DNA from: Vallitalea guaymasensis
GTDB lineage: Bacteria > Bacillota > Clostridia > Lachnospirales > Vallitaleaceae
Reading direction: 5' to 3'
Assembly (NCBI RefSeq): GCF_018141425.1
Contig: NZ_CP058561.1
Span: 3,782,001-3,846,000 of the forward strand
DNA: 64,000 bases
The notes below the pieces were generated by a model that saw only the letters and a program-made list of their open reading frames with translations, was not told the origin of the DNA and made no database searches. Positions 18,931-27,338 of the stretch are shown piece after piece. The stretch's first letter is position 1, and every line of letters starts with the position of its first letter. Made by a program: the position numbers and the translations under genes.

Positions 18931-19654
18931 TGTGATGATTGGTAATTTCCAAAGGCAGAAGTCAGGATGGATTACTTTTGACCCTAGAATAAAACTATTT
19001 CATGTTGTAGTTACTGGGATTATATTTTTTAACATAGAATCATGGAAGAGCATGTTTGGTTATATATTAAGTATGATTCTAGTGATGATGGCATTAGGTG
19101 TAATAGGACCTGCTGTAAAATATATGTTACTATCTTTGGGATTGCTGTTTTGCTATGTTGTATTACCTAATATAATCGATAGTCAAGTTATTGGCTCTAT
19201 TGGTACGCTAATGTTCATATTAGTTCGTTTTATGCCTTTTTGTATGATGGGAACTATAATAATCAGAACGGTAGATGTTACAGAACTTATAGGAGCGTTA
19301 AACAAACTAAGGTTTCCTAGAGTTCTTATTGTGCCCTTTGCAGTTACTGTAAGATTCATACCAACTATTTTTATAGAGCTTAAAATTATAAGAGATAGTA
19401 TGGCAATTCGTAACATTCAACTATCATTTTATGGTTTCATCAGAAAGCCTTTTAGAACCATAGAATATCTATTGGTACCATTATTATCTAGAAGTGGCAA
19501 GATAGCAGAGGAATTGGCAGCATCTGCTATGACAAGAGCCATTGATTATCCTTGCAAAAAAACTAATGTAAATAAATTATATTTAAGGTTTATAGATTAC
19601 TTCTATATTCTATACATAATAATTACAGGAGGGATGGTGATTATATGGGATTAA
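18923..19654 (+). CDS. ECF transporter transmembrane subunit (EcfT/CbiQ family)
   Basis: A 244-residue membrane protein with about five helices. The C-terminal cytoplasmic coupling helices carry the EcfT signatures IRDSMAIRNIQ and EELAASAMTRAID (an A-R-x-type motif), which contact the ATPase. The start at 18923 is chosen because GAGAGGAA lies about 10 bases upstream inside the preceding gene; an in-frame earlier start at 18899 lies deeper in that gene. It overlaps the S-component gene by 8 bases and the ATPase gene by 10 bases, so translation is coupled. Confidence 0.85.
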   Translation: MDNVMIGNFQRQKSGWITFDPRIKLFHVVVTGIIFFNIESWKSMFGYILSMILVMMALGVIGPAVKYMLLSLGLLFCYVVLPNIIDSQVIGSIGTLMFILVRFMPFCMMGTIIIRTVDVTELIGALNKLRFPRVLIVPFAVTVRFIPTIFIELKIIRDSMAIRNIQLSFYGFIRKPFRTIEYLLVPLLSRSGKIAEELAASAMTRAIDYPCKKTNVNKLYLRFIDYFYILYIIITGGMVIIWD

Positions 19655-21144
19655 CAGCCATCGCCTTGAATGAATTTTGTTATAGATATAATAATGTCAA
19701 AAAACTAGGGTTGGATACAATTAACCTAAAAATAGATGAAGGTGAATGTATCTTAGTGACAGGGAGAAGTGGTTGTGGAAAAACGACCCTAACACGTGCT
19801 ATTAATGCCTTGATACCCCATTTTTATGAGGGACAAATAAGTGGTAAGGCTTATGTGTATGATATAGATGTTGGGAATGAACCAATACATAATGTATCTA
19901 AGAAAGTAGGATCAGTTTTCCAAGATCCAAGATCACAGTTTTTTACTACAAATACTACTAGTGAGATAGCATTTGGAATGGAGAATCTCGGTTATGAGAG
20001 AGAGCATATGAATGAGAGCATTAAGATAGTTTCAGAGTATTTAGGTATAGAAGATTTATTGAATAGATCTGTACATGAGTTGTCAAGTGGTGAAAAACAA
20101 AAAATAGCCATTGCTTCTATATATGCTATGAATCCGTCCATAATCGTCTTTGATGAACCATCAGCTAATCTAGATATTGAATCTATAGTTAAACTTAGGG
20201 GAGTAATGAAGGTTCTTAAGGAAAAAGGTCATACAATCATAATTGTAGAACATAGAATTCATTATTTATTAGGTCTGGTTGATCGAATATTATATATGGA
20301 CAAGGGTAAGATTATTGAAGATATGAGTGAAGAACAGTTAGTAAATATGAAAGATACTGTCTTAAAGCAAAAAGGTATACGTACATTTGATTTGAAGAAT
20401 GTACCAGTAAATGTTAATCATTCACTAGATATCAACAGAAAAACAACTGGAGAAAAGGTTCTTGAAGTAAAGAATCTAAAATTAGTAAAAAATAAGAAGA
20501 TTATTCTTGAAGATATTAATCTTGATATTTATAAAGGTGAGATAGTAGGGATTGTTGGTCCATGTGGTTCAGGAAAGACAACTCTTGTAAAAACCATTTG
20601 CGGGTTGATGAAAGAACAATCGGGACATATATATATCAATGGAGAACAGATAAAGAGAAAGAAACGTATGGAATATACTTATTTCGTTATGCAGGATTCA
20701 GACTATCAACTATTTGCTGACAGTGTTTACAATGAACTTATATTGGGTAATAAGAAAGAGAATTATGAAAATAATCTTATTGATGATGTATTAAAAGAGT
20801 TCAATTTATCTCATTATCGGGATAGGCATCCATCTACACTTTCAGGTGGTGAAAAACAAAGACTGACTATTGCAATAGCTGGGTTCAAGAATCATTCTAT
20901 ACAATTTTTTGATGAACCTACCAGTGGTCTGGATAGAGATAACATGGAGAGAGTTAGTGATAATTTGTTAGAATCAAAAAAGCAAGGTAAATCCATTGTT
21001 GTAATATCCCATGATTATGAATTCATATTGAAGACTTGTAACAGGATCATTCAGCTAGAACAAGGTAAAGTAGTTGATAGTTACCAGCTATCTGAAAAGA
21101 CAAAATCAAAATTATTGAAACAGGTTAAGAAGGGGGATGTCTGA
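19645..21144 (+). CDS. ECF transporter double ATPase (fused EcfA)
   Basis: A 499-residue cytoplasmic protein with two ABC ATPase domains in one chain. Domain 1 has GRSGCGKTTL (about residues 38-47), signature LSSGEKQK and Walker B IIVFDEPSANLD. Domain 2 has GPCGSGKTTL, signature LSGGEKQR and IQFFDEPTSGLD. This fusion replaces the EcfA/EcfA' heterodimer and energises the EcfT and S subunits encoded just upstream. The start overlaps the end of the EcfT gene, with GGAGGG upstream. The stop is followed at once by the start of the next ABC gene. Confidence 0.9.
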   Translation: MGLTAIALNEFCYRYNNVKKLGLDTINLKIDEGECILVTGRSGCGKTTLTRAINALIPHFYEGQISGKAYVYDIDVGNEPIHNVSKKVGSVFQDPRSQFFTTNTTSEIAFGMENLGYEREHMNESIKIVSEYLGIEDLLNRSVHELSSGEKQKIAIASIYAMNPSIIVFDEPSANLDIESIVKLRGVMKVLKEKGHTIIIVEHRIHYLLGLVDRILYMDKGKIIEDMSEEQLVNMKDTVLKQKGIRTFDLKNVPVNVNHSLDINRKTTGEKVLEVKNLKLVKNKKIILEDINLDIYKGEIVGIVGPCGSGKTTLVKTICGLMKEQSGHIYINGEQIKRKKRMEYTYFVMQDSDYQLFADSVYNELILGNKKENYENNLIDDVLKEFNLSHYRDRHPSTLSGGEKQRLTIAIAGFKNHSIQFFDEPTSGLDRDNMERVSDNLLESKKQGKSIVVISHDYEFILKTCNRIIQLEQGKVVDSYQLSEKTKSKLLKQVKKGDV

Positions 21145-22896
21145 ATGGATGGATTTAGAAAGATTATAAGATATGCAAGTGATTATAAAAGCAAAGTATA
21201 TAAAGCCATGACACTGATTTTTTTGAGTGTTATAGCAGGTATAATACCTTATATCATGATTTATGATATAGTAATAAAATTTGTTGATGACAAGCCTTTT
21301 ACATTAAGTTATTTATTAATTATGGCTGGTGGAATATTATTATTTCTCCTATTTCAAACTATATTCTATTTACAAGGACTAGGCGCATCTCATGATGCGG
21401 CATATGACACTTTGATGGGGATGAGAGTGAAATTTACTAATAAAATAATGACTCTTTCAATTGGAGATATACAGAAGGAAGGGATAGGTAAATATAAAAA
21501 GAATCTAGTGGATGATATTGACAGTATGGAAGCTTATATAGCGCATATGATTCCAGAAGGGATTCCATATGTGGTTATGCCATTAATTGTTTTTATAATA
21601 TTATTTATCATAGATTGGCGTATGGGTCTACTATCAATGGGTTCTATTCCTTTTGGAATAATTGCTATGACTCTTATGATGAGATTAAGCGGTAAGATGG
21701 ATGATTACTATAAAGCCTCAAGTAAAGCCAATGCTGCAATTGTAGAATACATCCACGGTATGGAAGTGGTAAGGATCTTTAATAAGACGGCTACTTCATT
21801 TGAAAAGTATAAAAATGCTATAACAACATTAAAAGATTTTACACTAGCATTGTATAGAGATTCATGGACATTGATGGCTATGAATGCAGCGATTCTACCT
21901 TGTACTATCTTATTACTTCTACCTGTTGGATTTTCAATGTATATAAGAGGTACATTACCACTATCAACATTTATCTTTTCTGTGTTACTGACTCTAAGTA
22001 TCAGTGTACCTCTTGTAAGATTACTGGAGTATGTGGGATTACTTACCCATGTGAGCAAAAAAATCAACGAATTAGAGAAAACAATGGAACAAAGAGGCTT
22101 AACTGTCGAGGATAATGGTCAGTCACCTGTGGGTAATGAAATCCTATATGAAAATGTAGTTTTTGCATATGAACAAAAGGATGTAATAAAAGATGTATCA
22201 TTCAAGGTAGAAGAAAATAGTATGACAGCTATAGTAGGTAGATCAGGGAGTGGAAAAAGTACTTTAGCAAAATTGCTGGTTCATTATTGGGATATTGGTG
22301 GAGGTGACATAACTATAGGTGGTGTTTCCATTAAAAACATGACTTTTGATAGATTATCCAAGTATATAAGTTATGTGGCTCAAGATACTTTTTTATTCAA
22401 TATTTCAATAATGGAGAATATAAGAATAGGAAAACCGGATGCAACAGATGAAGAAGTCATAAAAGTGGCAAAGATGGCAGGGTGCCATGATTTTATAATG
22501 AATCTGGAACATGGGTATAATACATCTGCTGGTGATGCAGGTAAAAAATTGTCTGTTGGAGAGAAGCAGAGAATCACTATAGCAAGAGCAATGATTAAAG
22601 ATGCGCCGATTATCGTTCTAGATGAGGCTACATCATCAACAGATGCAGAAAATGAAGATAAGATTCAAGAAGCTCTTAATAATCTGATTGCCAATAAGAC
22701 ACTGATTATTATTGCACATCGTCTATCAACTATTGTACACGCAGATCAGATATTAGTTATGGATGATGGTAAATTAGTAGATAAGGGTACTCATAATGAA
22801 CTTCTCAATAATTCTATGGATTACAAAGCTTTATGGGATGCTCACATGAAATCTATGGAATGGAATATTAAAATAGAGGAGGGAAATTATGCTTAG
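21145..22896 (+). CDS. ABC transporter, fused membrane and ATPase domains (first half)
   Basis: A 583-residue type IV ABC half-transporter with six N-terminal helices and a C-terminal ATPase domain: Walker [11 protein letters not shown], signature LSVGEKQR (Val in place of the usual first Gly) and Walker B IIVLDEATSSTD. The fold is that of exporters, but homologues YbtP/YbtQ and IrtAB with this fold import siderophores. The position right after an ECF unit matches modules such as the equibactin locus. The gene starts directly after the previous stop and overlaps its partner by 8 bases, so a heterodimer with the next protein is very likely. The import direction is inference. Confidence 0.87.
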   Translation: MDGFRKIIRYASDYKSKVYKAMTLIFLSVIAGIIPYIMIYDIVIKFVDDKPFTLSYLLIMAGGILLFLLFQTIFYLQGLGASHDAAYDTLMGMRVKFTNKIMTLSIGDIQKEGIGKYKKNLVDDIDSMEAYIAHMIPEGIPYVVMPLIVFIILFIIDWRMGLLSMGSIPFGIIAMTLMMRLSGKMDDYYKASSKANAAIVEYIHGMEVVRIFNKTATSFEKYKNAITTLKDFTLALYRDSWTLMAMNAAILPCTILLLLPVGFSMYIRGTLPLSTFIFSVLLTLSISVPLVRLLEYVGLLTHVSKKINELEKTMEQRGLTVEDNGQSPVGNEILYENVVFAYEQKDVIKDVSFKVEENSMTAIVGRSGSGKSTLAKLLVHYWDIGGGDITIGGVSIKNMTFDRLSKYISYVAQDTFLFNISIMENIRIGKPDATDEEVIKVAKMAGCHDFIMNLEHGYNTSAGDAGKKLSVGEKQRITIARAMIKDAPIIVLDEATSSTDAENEDKIQEALNNLIANKTLIIIAHRLSTIVHADQILVMDDGKLVDKGTHNELLNNSMDYKALWDAHMKSMEWNIKIEEGNYA

Positions 22897-24628
22897 TGTT
22901 GTAAAACGAATAATAAAGCTTGCAAATGAATTTGCTTATAAGATAAAAATTGCTTTTGTACTAAGTATATTCGAAGGTATATGTGCTCAGATGCCAATGA
23001 TGCTTGTATTATATGTTTTTTATCTGATTCTGGAAGAAAAGGCAACAATGAAACAAGCATGGATTGTTGGTATAGTCATGTTCTCTAGTGTTATCATAAG
23101 AACTATTCTAAAAAGATTAATTGATGGGTTTCAATCAGGTACAGGGTATGAGATTTTTGAAAGAGAAAGATTATTATTTGCTGACCGCATCAAGAGAATT
23201 CCTATGGGATATTTTACAAGCGGGAATGTTGGAAAGATAACATCTATTGTTACGACAAACATGTCTTTTGCTGAAGAATTCGGTATTTCATCAATGTCAA
23301 AAGTTGTAACCGGTTATATCAGCATGATACTTAGTATAATATTCATGTTGATAATTGATGTCAGAATAGGAATCGTCAACCTTATTATTCTTGTTGGTGC
23401 TAATATTACCCTAAAAAATATTCAAAAAGTAGGGGTGCATCATGCAAAGATACGTACTAAAGCCCAAGCACGATTGATTGATGCAGTTCTAGAATACATT
23501 GAAGGTATACCAGTGGTAAAATCGTTTAATCTATCTGGTAAAAGAGCTAAAAAAATTCAAAAAGAGTATAAAGATTCCAGAGATACATCAATTGAATTTG
23601 AGAAAAAGTTCATGAAGCCTTTGTTTTGGTTTGAACTAGTATTTGTTGTTGGTACAGGAGCTACTATATTATTGATTACATATCTATTCATGAAAGGTAA
23701 CTTAGATGGCTATTTCATGTTAACCATGTTGATCTATATTTTCCAGATGTATATTCCATTCAAAGTATTAGGTGGACTTACAGGAGTTGTTAGGATCATG
23801 GATGCAGGACTTGATAGTTATGAGGAATTGAAGAATTTACCTCTTATAGATGAAGATGGGAAAGATATATATATTGATAGTTATGATATAGAATTCAAGA
23901 ATGTAACATTCGCATACGAAGAAAGGGATATTCTCAAGAATATTAGTTTCAAGGTGCCAGAGCACAGTATGACAGCTCTAGTTGGTAAATCAGGATGTGG
24001 TAAAAGTACTATAACTAATCTGATTGCAAGATTTTGGGATACAGATAAAGGAAAAGTACTGGTAGGTGGAGTAGATGTAAAGACTATGACTAGTGACAGC
24101 CTCCTAAAAAATATCAGTATTGTTTTTCAGAATGTATATTTGTTCAAAGATACTATAATGAACAATATTAAATTCGGTAAACCAGAAGCTACAAAAGAAG
24201 AAGTTATAGAGGCGGCGAAAAAGGCAAGATGTCATGATTTTATTATGGCACTTGATAAGGGTTATGATACTATGGTAGGTGAAGCAGGAGCATCTTTGTC
24301 TGGTGGTGAAAAACAAAGAATATCCATAGCTAGAGCCATATTGAAAGATGCACCTATCATACTCCTTGATGAAGCAACAGCTAGTGTAGATCCTGATAAT
24401 GAAAGATATATACAAGAAGCCATCAGTGCATTAGTTAAGGATAAGACTCTTATCGTAATAGCACATCGTTTGGCTACTATAAAAGAAGCTGATCAAATTC
24501 TAGTAATAGATGAAGGTAAAATAATTCAAAAAGGAACTCACGAAGAGCTTGCAAGAGTTAAGGGCAGATATCAAGAGTTTTGGAAAATCAGGGAAAGAGC
24601 TAGGAGTTGGGAGATAGGGAAGAAATAG
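22889..24628 (+). CDS. ABC transporter, fused membrane and ATPase domains (second half)
   Basis: A 579-residue partner half-transporter with six helices followed by the ATPase domain: Walker A GKSGCGKSTI, canonical signature LSGGEKQR, Walker B IILLDEATASVD and the H-loop IAHRLAT. It has a consensus signature where the partner has LSVGE, so one ATP site may be weakened. The gene overlaps the preceding one by 8 bases and ends the operon at a clear terminator. It probably forms the YbtPQ-like heterodimer that moves an iron chelate across the membrane. Confidence 0.87.
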   Translation: MLSVVKRIIKLANEFAYKIKIAFVLSIFEGICAQMPMMLVLYVFYLILEEKATMKQAWIVGIVMFSSVIIRTILKRLIDGFQSGTGYEIFERERLLFADRIKRIPMGYFTSGNVGKITSIVTTNMSFAEEFGISSMSKVVTGYISMILSIIFMLIIDVRIGIVNLIILVGANITLKNIQKVGVHHAKIRTKAQARLIDAVLEYIEGIPVVKSFNLSGKRAKKIQKEYKDSRDTSIEFEKKFMKPLFWFELVFVVGTGATILLITYLFMKGNLDGYFMLTMLIYIFQMYIPFKVLGGLTGVVRIMDAGLDSYEELKNLPLIDEDGKDIYIDSYDIEFKNVTFAYEERDILKNISFKVPEHSMTALVGKSGCGKSTITNLIARFWDTDKGKVLVGGVDVKTMTSDSLLKNISIVFQNVYLFKDTIMNNIKFGKPEATKEEVIEAAKKARCHDFIMALDKGYDTMVGEAGASLSGGEKQRISIARAILKDAPIILLDEATASVDPDNERYIQEAISALVKDKTLIVIAHRLATIKEADQILVIDEGKIIQKGTHEELARVKGRYQEFWKIRERARSWEIGKK

Positions 24629-24636
24629 TAGAAATT

Positions 24637-24661
24637 AAGTTCACTCAGGTGAACTTTTTTT
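24637..24661 (+). terminator. Rho-independent terminator of the ECF/ABC operon
   Basis: AAGTTCAC (24637-24644), loop TCAG, GTGAACTT (24649-24656), then a run of T. A perfect 8-bp stem. Confidence 0.9.
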
Positions 24662-24766
24662 ATACTGTTGTAATTTTTTGTTATAATGGACAGTTTGTAT
24701 TTCATATTATTAATATGACGCAACAAGTTTGTATTATTGAGTACATACTTAAAGGAGATTAGTAGT

Positions 24767-25465
24767 ATGAAATATATGTACATAAAAATTGTATTAACTG
24801 TTATACTTGCTATAAGTGTAGCAAACCTTATATGTATGAAAAAGACCAATGAAAATCTGCTGGAAGTGTTTTTTAGTCAAAAGAATAATCCTTATTTTAT
24901 ACATGTAGATCTTGATACTTATATCATGTACGTTTTTAAAGATAATGAAATATACAAGCAATATCCTGTTTCAGGTGGTAAGTATAGTACTCCATCGCCT
25001 CTGGGTACATGGAATATTGTGAGTAAAGCCAATTGGGGAGAAGGATTTGGTGGAACATGGATGGGGTTTAATGTACCCTGGGGAAAATACGGTATACACG
25101 GTACAGATGAACCGTGGAGTATAGGAAGTGGACTCTCAAAAGGTTGCATCAGAATGTATAATAAAGATGCTAAGGAGTTAAAAAAATATATCCCATATGG
25201 AACTAAGGTTACAATAGTTCAAGGACCATATGGACCTTTTGGAGATGGTTTTAGAACATTGAAACCTAGTAATATTGGTTCCGATGTCTATGCTGTTCAA
25301 AAGAGACTTAGAGAACTTGGTTACTATAAAGGTTTTTGCGATGGAAAATACGGTGAACAGATGAAGCTGGCAATCTATGCTTACCAAGATGATAAAGGAT
25401 TACCTAGGTCTTATTACATAACTGAGACTTTATATGAAAGTCTTGGGTTCGTTCAATACGAATAA
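24767..25465 (+). CDS. L,D-transpeptidase with peptidoglycan-binding domain
   Basis: A 232-residue envelope protein. An N-terminal membrane anchor (about residues 4-24) is followed by a YkuD catalytic domain and a C-terminal PG-binding domain (SDVYAVQKRLRELGYYKG onwards). The active-site motif is intact: HGTDEPWSIG followed by SKGCIRM, with Cys as nucleophile and the preceding His conserved. It would make 3-3 crosslinks or attach proteins in the cell wall, possibly of the spore. The start at 24767 has AAAGGAG upstream; an earlier in-frame start at 24737 would precede that RBS. It is a single gene after the upstream terminator. Confidence 0.9.
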   Translation: MKYMYIKIVLTVILAISVANLICMKKTNENLLEVFFSQKNNPYFIHVDLDTYIMYVFKDNEIYKQYPVSGGKYSTPSPLGTWNIVSKANWGEGFGGTWMGFNVPWGKYGIHGTDEPWSIGSGLSKGCIRMYNKDAKELKKYIPYGTKVTIVQGPYGPFGDGFRTLKPSNIGSDVYAVQKRLRELGYYKGFCDGKYGEQMKLAIYAYQDDKGLPRSYYITETLYESLGFVQYE

Positions 25466-25544
25466 AAACTAGACTAACTTATAATTGATAAAAATGAATA
25501 CAAGTGTTAAACTAAGGTAAACTATATAATTAACGGAGGTAACC

Positions 25545-25931
25545 ATGATTACAGCTTATTTAGTAGGGATTTCAACTTATCAAGAGAATGAAGATATAGA
25601 AGTTAGATATTGTATATATGATGATGATGAACTTATTTGCAAAGAATCAGTTTGGAGAGAATATAGAAAGCCTTTGGTTGTCACTCACTGGGCGTTACTC
25701 ACACTATTAAAGAAACTCAAAGAGTTTGGAGATAAGGATATAACAGTTAAGATCAATGATGGAGCATTATATGAGCAGATAAAAGGTACTTCAACATCAA
25801 AAAACAAAGAAGTAATGAAGACTGCTAAGAAAGTCAGAGAAAGATTAGAGCATTATCCAAATATTACAGTAACTAATGTTGGAACAGATAACGATGAACT
25901 AAAAAAATGGAATAAAATTCTAGAATCATAG
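25545..25931 (+). CDS. RNase H-fold small protein, likely non-catalytic
   Basis: A 128-residue soluble protein. The order of elements (an N-terminal beta strand set, a helix around THWALLTLLKKLKEF, a strand-turn INDGALYEQIKG, and a final TDNDEL segment) looks like the ribonuclease H fold. The first catalytic Asp and the Glu expected in the helix are replaced, and only the Asp of INDG and late acidic residues remain, so nuclease activity is doubtful. A GGAGG ribosome site precedes the ATG. It lies 19 bases upstream of the aldo-keto reductase gene. The family call is tentative. Confidence 0.5.
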   Translation: MITAYLVGISTYQENEDIEVRYCIYDDDELICKESVWREYRKPLVVTHWALLTLLKKLKEFGDKDITVKINDGALYEQIKGTSTSKNKEVMKTAKKVRERLEHYPNITVTNVGTDNDELKKWNKILES

Positions 25932-25949
25932 ACAAAGGAAGATAGACAT

Positions 25950-26864
25950 ATGAAAAATATAAGAATTGGCAATAAAATTGAAGCATCCGAGATATCATTA
26001 GGATGTATGAGAATAAATAATCTATCAAAAACTGAAGCCTCAAAACATATAAATACTGCATTAGAGGAAGGAATTAACTTTTTTGACCATGCAGATATTT
26101 ATGGTGGTGGGAAATCAGAAGAAGTTTTTGCTGAGGCTATTAACATGAATCCTAGTATCAGAGAAAATATTATAATTCAAACAAAATGTGGTATAAGAAA
26201 AGGTTATTATGATTTTTCTAAAGAACACATTCTTGAATCTGTAGAAGGCAGTCTCAAAAGGTTAAAAACCGATTATGTGGACGTATTATTACTTCATAGA
26301 CCAGATACACTAATGGAGCCAGAAGTAGTGGCTGAAGCTTTTTCTAAGCTTCATGAAAGTGGAAAAGTAAAGTATTTTGGAGTAAGCAATCAAAATCCTA
26401 TGCAGATGCAGTTACTTAATAAATATCTTGAGAATAAAATAATCATTAATCAATTACAGCTTAGTATTACAAATACTGGGATAATTGATTCTGGATTGAA
26501 TGTTAATATGAAGATAGATCCTTCTATAGATAGAGACGGAAGTGTCTTGGAATTTTGTAGACTTAATGATATTACAATCCAAGCTTGGTCCCCATTCCAA
26601 TATGGTTTCTTTGAAGGAGTATTTCTGGATAACGATAAATTTCCAGAGTTAAATGATAAAATAAATGAAATAGCAGAAGTCAAGAAAGTATCTAATACTG
26701 CTATAGCCATTGCTTGGATTTTAAGACATCCTGCTAAGATACAGCCAATAGTCGGAACAACCAACCTTAAGAGATTAAAAGATATCTGTAAGGCTTCTGA
26801 TGTTAACTTATCTAGACAAGAATGGTATGAGATATATAGAGTAGCAGGAAATAAGTTGCCATAG
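25950..26864 (+). CDS. Aldo/keto reductase
   Basis: A 304-residue NADPH-dependent oxidoreductase of the YdhF-like group. The catalytic tetrad is visible: Asp and Tyr in FDHADIYGGGKSE, Lys in QTKCGIRK and His in LLLHRPD. The C-terminal NADPH-binding region reads PIVGTTNLKRL. It reduces a carbonyl compound that cannot be named here. It is in the same direction as, and close to, the RNase H-fold gene upstream and the ferredoxin gene downstream; a shared transcript is possible. Confidence 0.9.
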   Translation: MKNIRIGNKIEASEISLGCMRINNLSKTEASKHINTALEEGINFFDHADIYGGGKSEEVFAEAINMNPSIRENIIIQTKCGIRKGYYDFSKEHILESVEGSLKRLKTDYVDVLLLHRPDTLMEPEVVAEAFSKLHESGKVKYFGVSNQNPMQMQLLNKYLENKIIINQLQLSITNTGIIDSGLNVNMKIDPSIDRDGSVLEFCRLNDITIQAWSPFQYGFFEGVFLDNDKFPELNDKINEIAEVKKVSNTAIAIAWILRHPAKIQPIVGTTNLKRLKDICKASDVNLSRQEWYEIYRVAGNKLP

Positions 26865-26949
26865 ACAAATCCATTGTAATAGAATCTTCTAATTGGAGAA
26901 TACTAAATTAGTGTATAGATATCTAAAGATTAGAAGGGAGTTATTGATT

Positions 26950-27141
26950 ATGAAAGGATTTGTTGATGAAGAGACTTGTATTGGATGTGGTCTATGTCCA
27001 AGTATATGTCCAGAAATATTTGAAATGGATAATGAAACAGGAAAAGCCATTGCTAAGGATATTGAGATAGCAGATGATACATTAGAAGATGCTAAGGATG
27101 CTGAAGAACAATGTCCAGTGGAAGCAATAGACATTAAATAA
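26950..27141 (+). CDS. [4Fe-4S] ferredoxin
   Basis: A 63-residue acidic electron carrier. Cys10, Cys13 and Cys16 (CIGCGLC) with Cys55 (QCPVEAI) form one cluster site; Cys20 may form a disulfide or be free. The size and arrangement match single-cluster clostridial-type ferredoxins. The start at 26950 is chosen because GAAGGGAG lies upstream; an open frame upstream of it has no RBS. It is followed by a terminator. Confidence 0.93.
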   Translation: MKGFVDEETCIGCGLCPSICPEIFEMDNETGKAIAKDIEIADDTLEDAKDAEEQCPVEAIDIK

Positions 27142-27163
27142 ATAAATGAATTATAAACCCAGT

Positions 27164-27197
27164 AGGAAGATTAGAGAGTATAGATCTTCCTGTTTTT
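27164..27197 (+). terminator. Terminator after the ferredoxin gene
   Basis: AGGAAGAT (27164-27171) pairs with ATCTTCCT (27184-27191), followed by GTTTTTTAT. Confidence 0.85.
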
Positions 27198-27260
27198 TAT
27201 ATAAATTAATATAAAATAGGTTTACATAATCTAGAAGTTTGAGTGTAAATTTTAAAATAA

Positions 27261-27307
27261 TTGACTTTGTTTAAATATGATGATAAAATTAAATGTGCTC
27301 GAGCACA
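27261..27307 (+). promoter_or_regulatory. Promoter with LacI-type operator for the GH116 operon
   Basis: TTGACT (27261-27266), a 17-base spacer and TAAAAT (27284-27289) form a good sigma-A promoter. TGTGCTCGAGCACA (27294-27307), a perfect 14-bp palindrome with a central CG, overlaps the expected transcription start. This is the usual shape and place of a LacI-family operator, and a LacI-family gene is the second gene of the operon. Confidence 0.8.
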
Positions 27308-27338
27308 TATTATTAATTGAGAGGTAGGTTGTGTATGT

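Noticed and set aside
21708-22067. Open frame of 119 codons antisense to the first ABC half-transporter
   Set aside because: Lies wholly within a conserved membrane-domain coding region; treated as a shadow frame.
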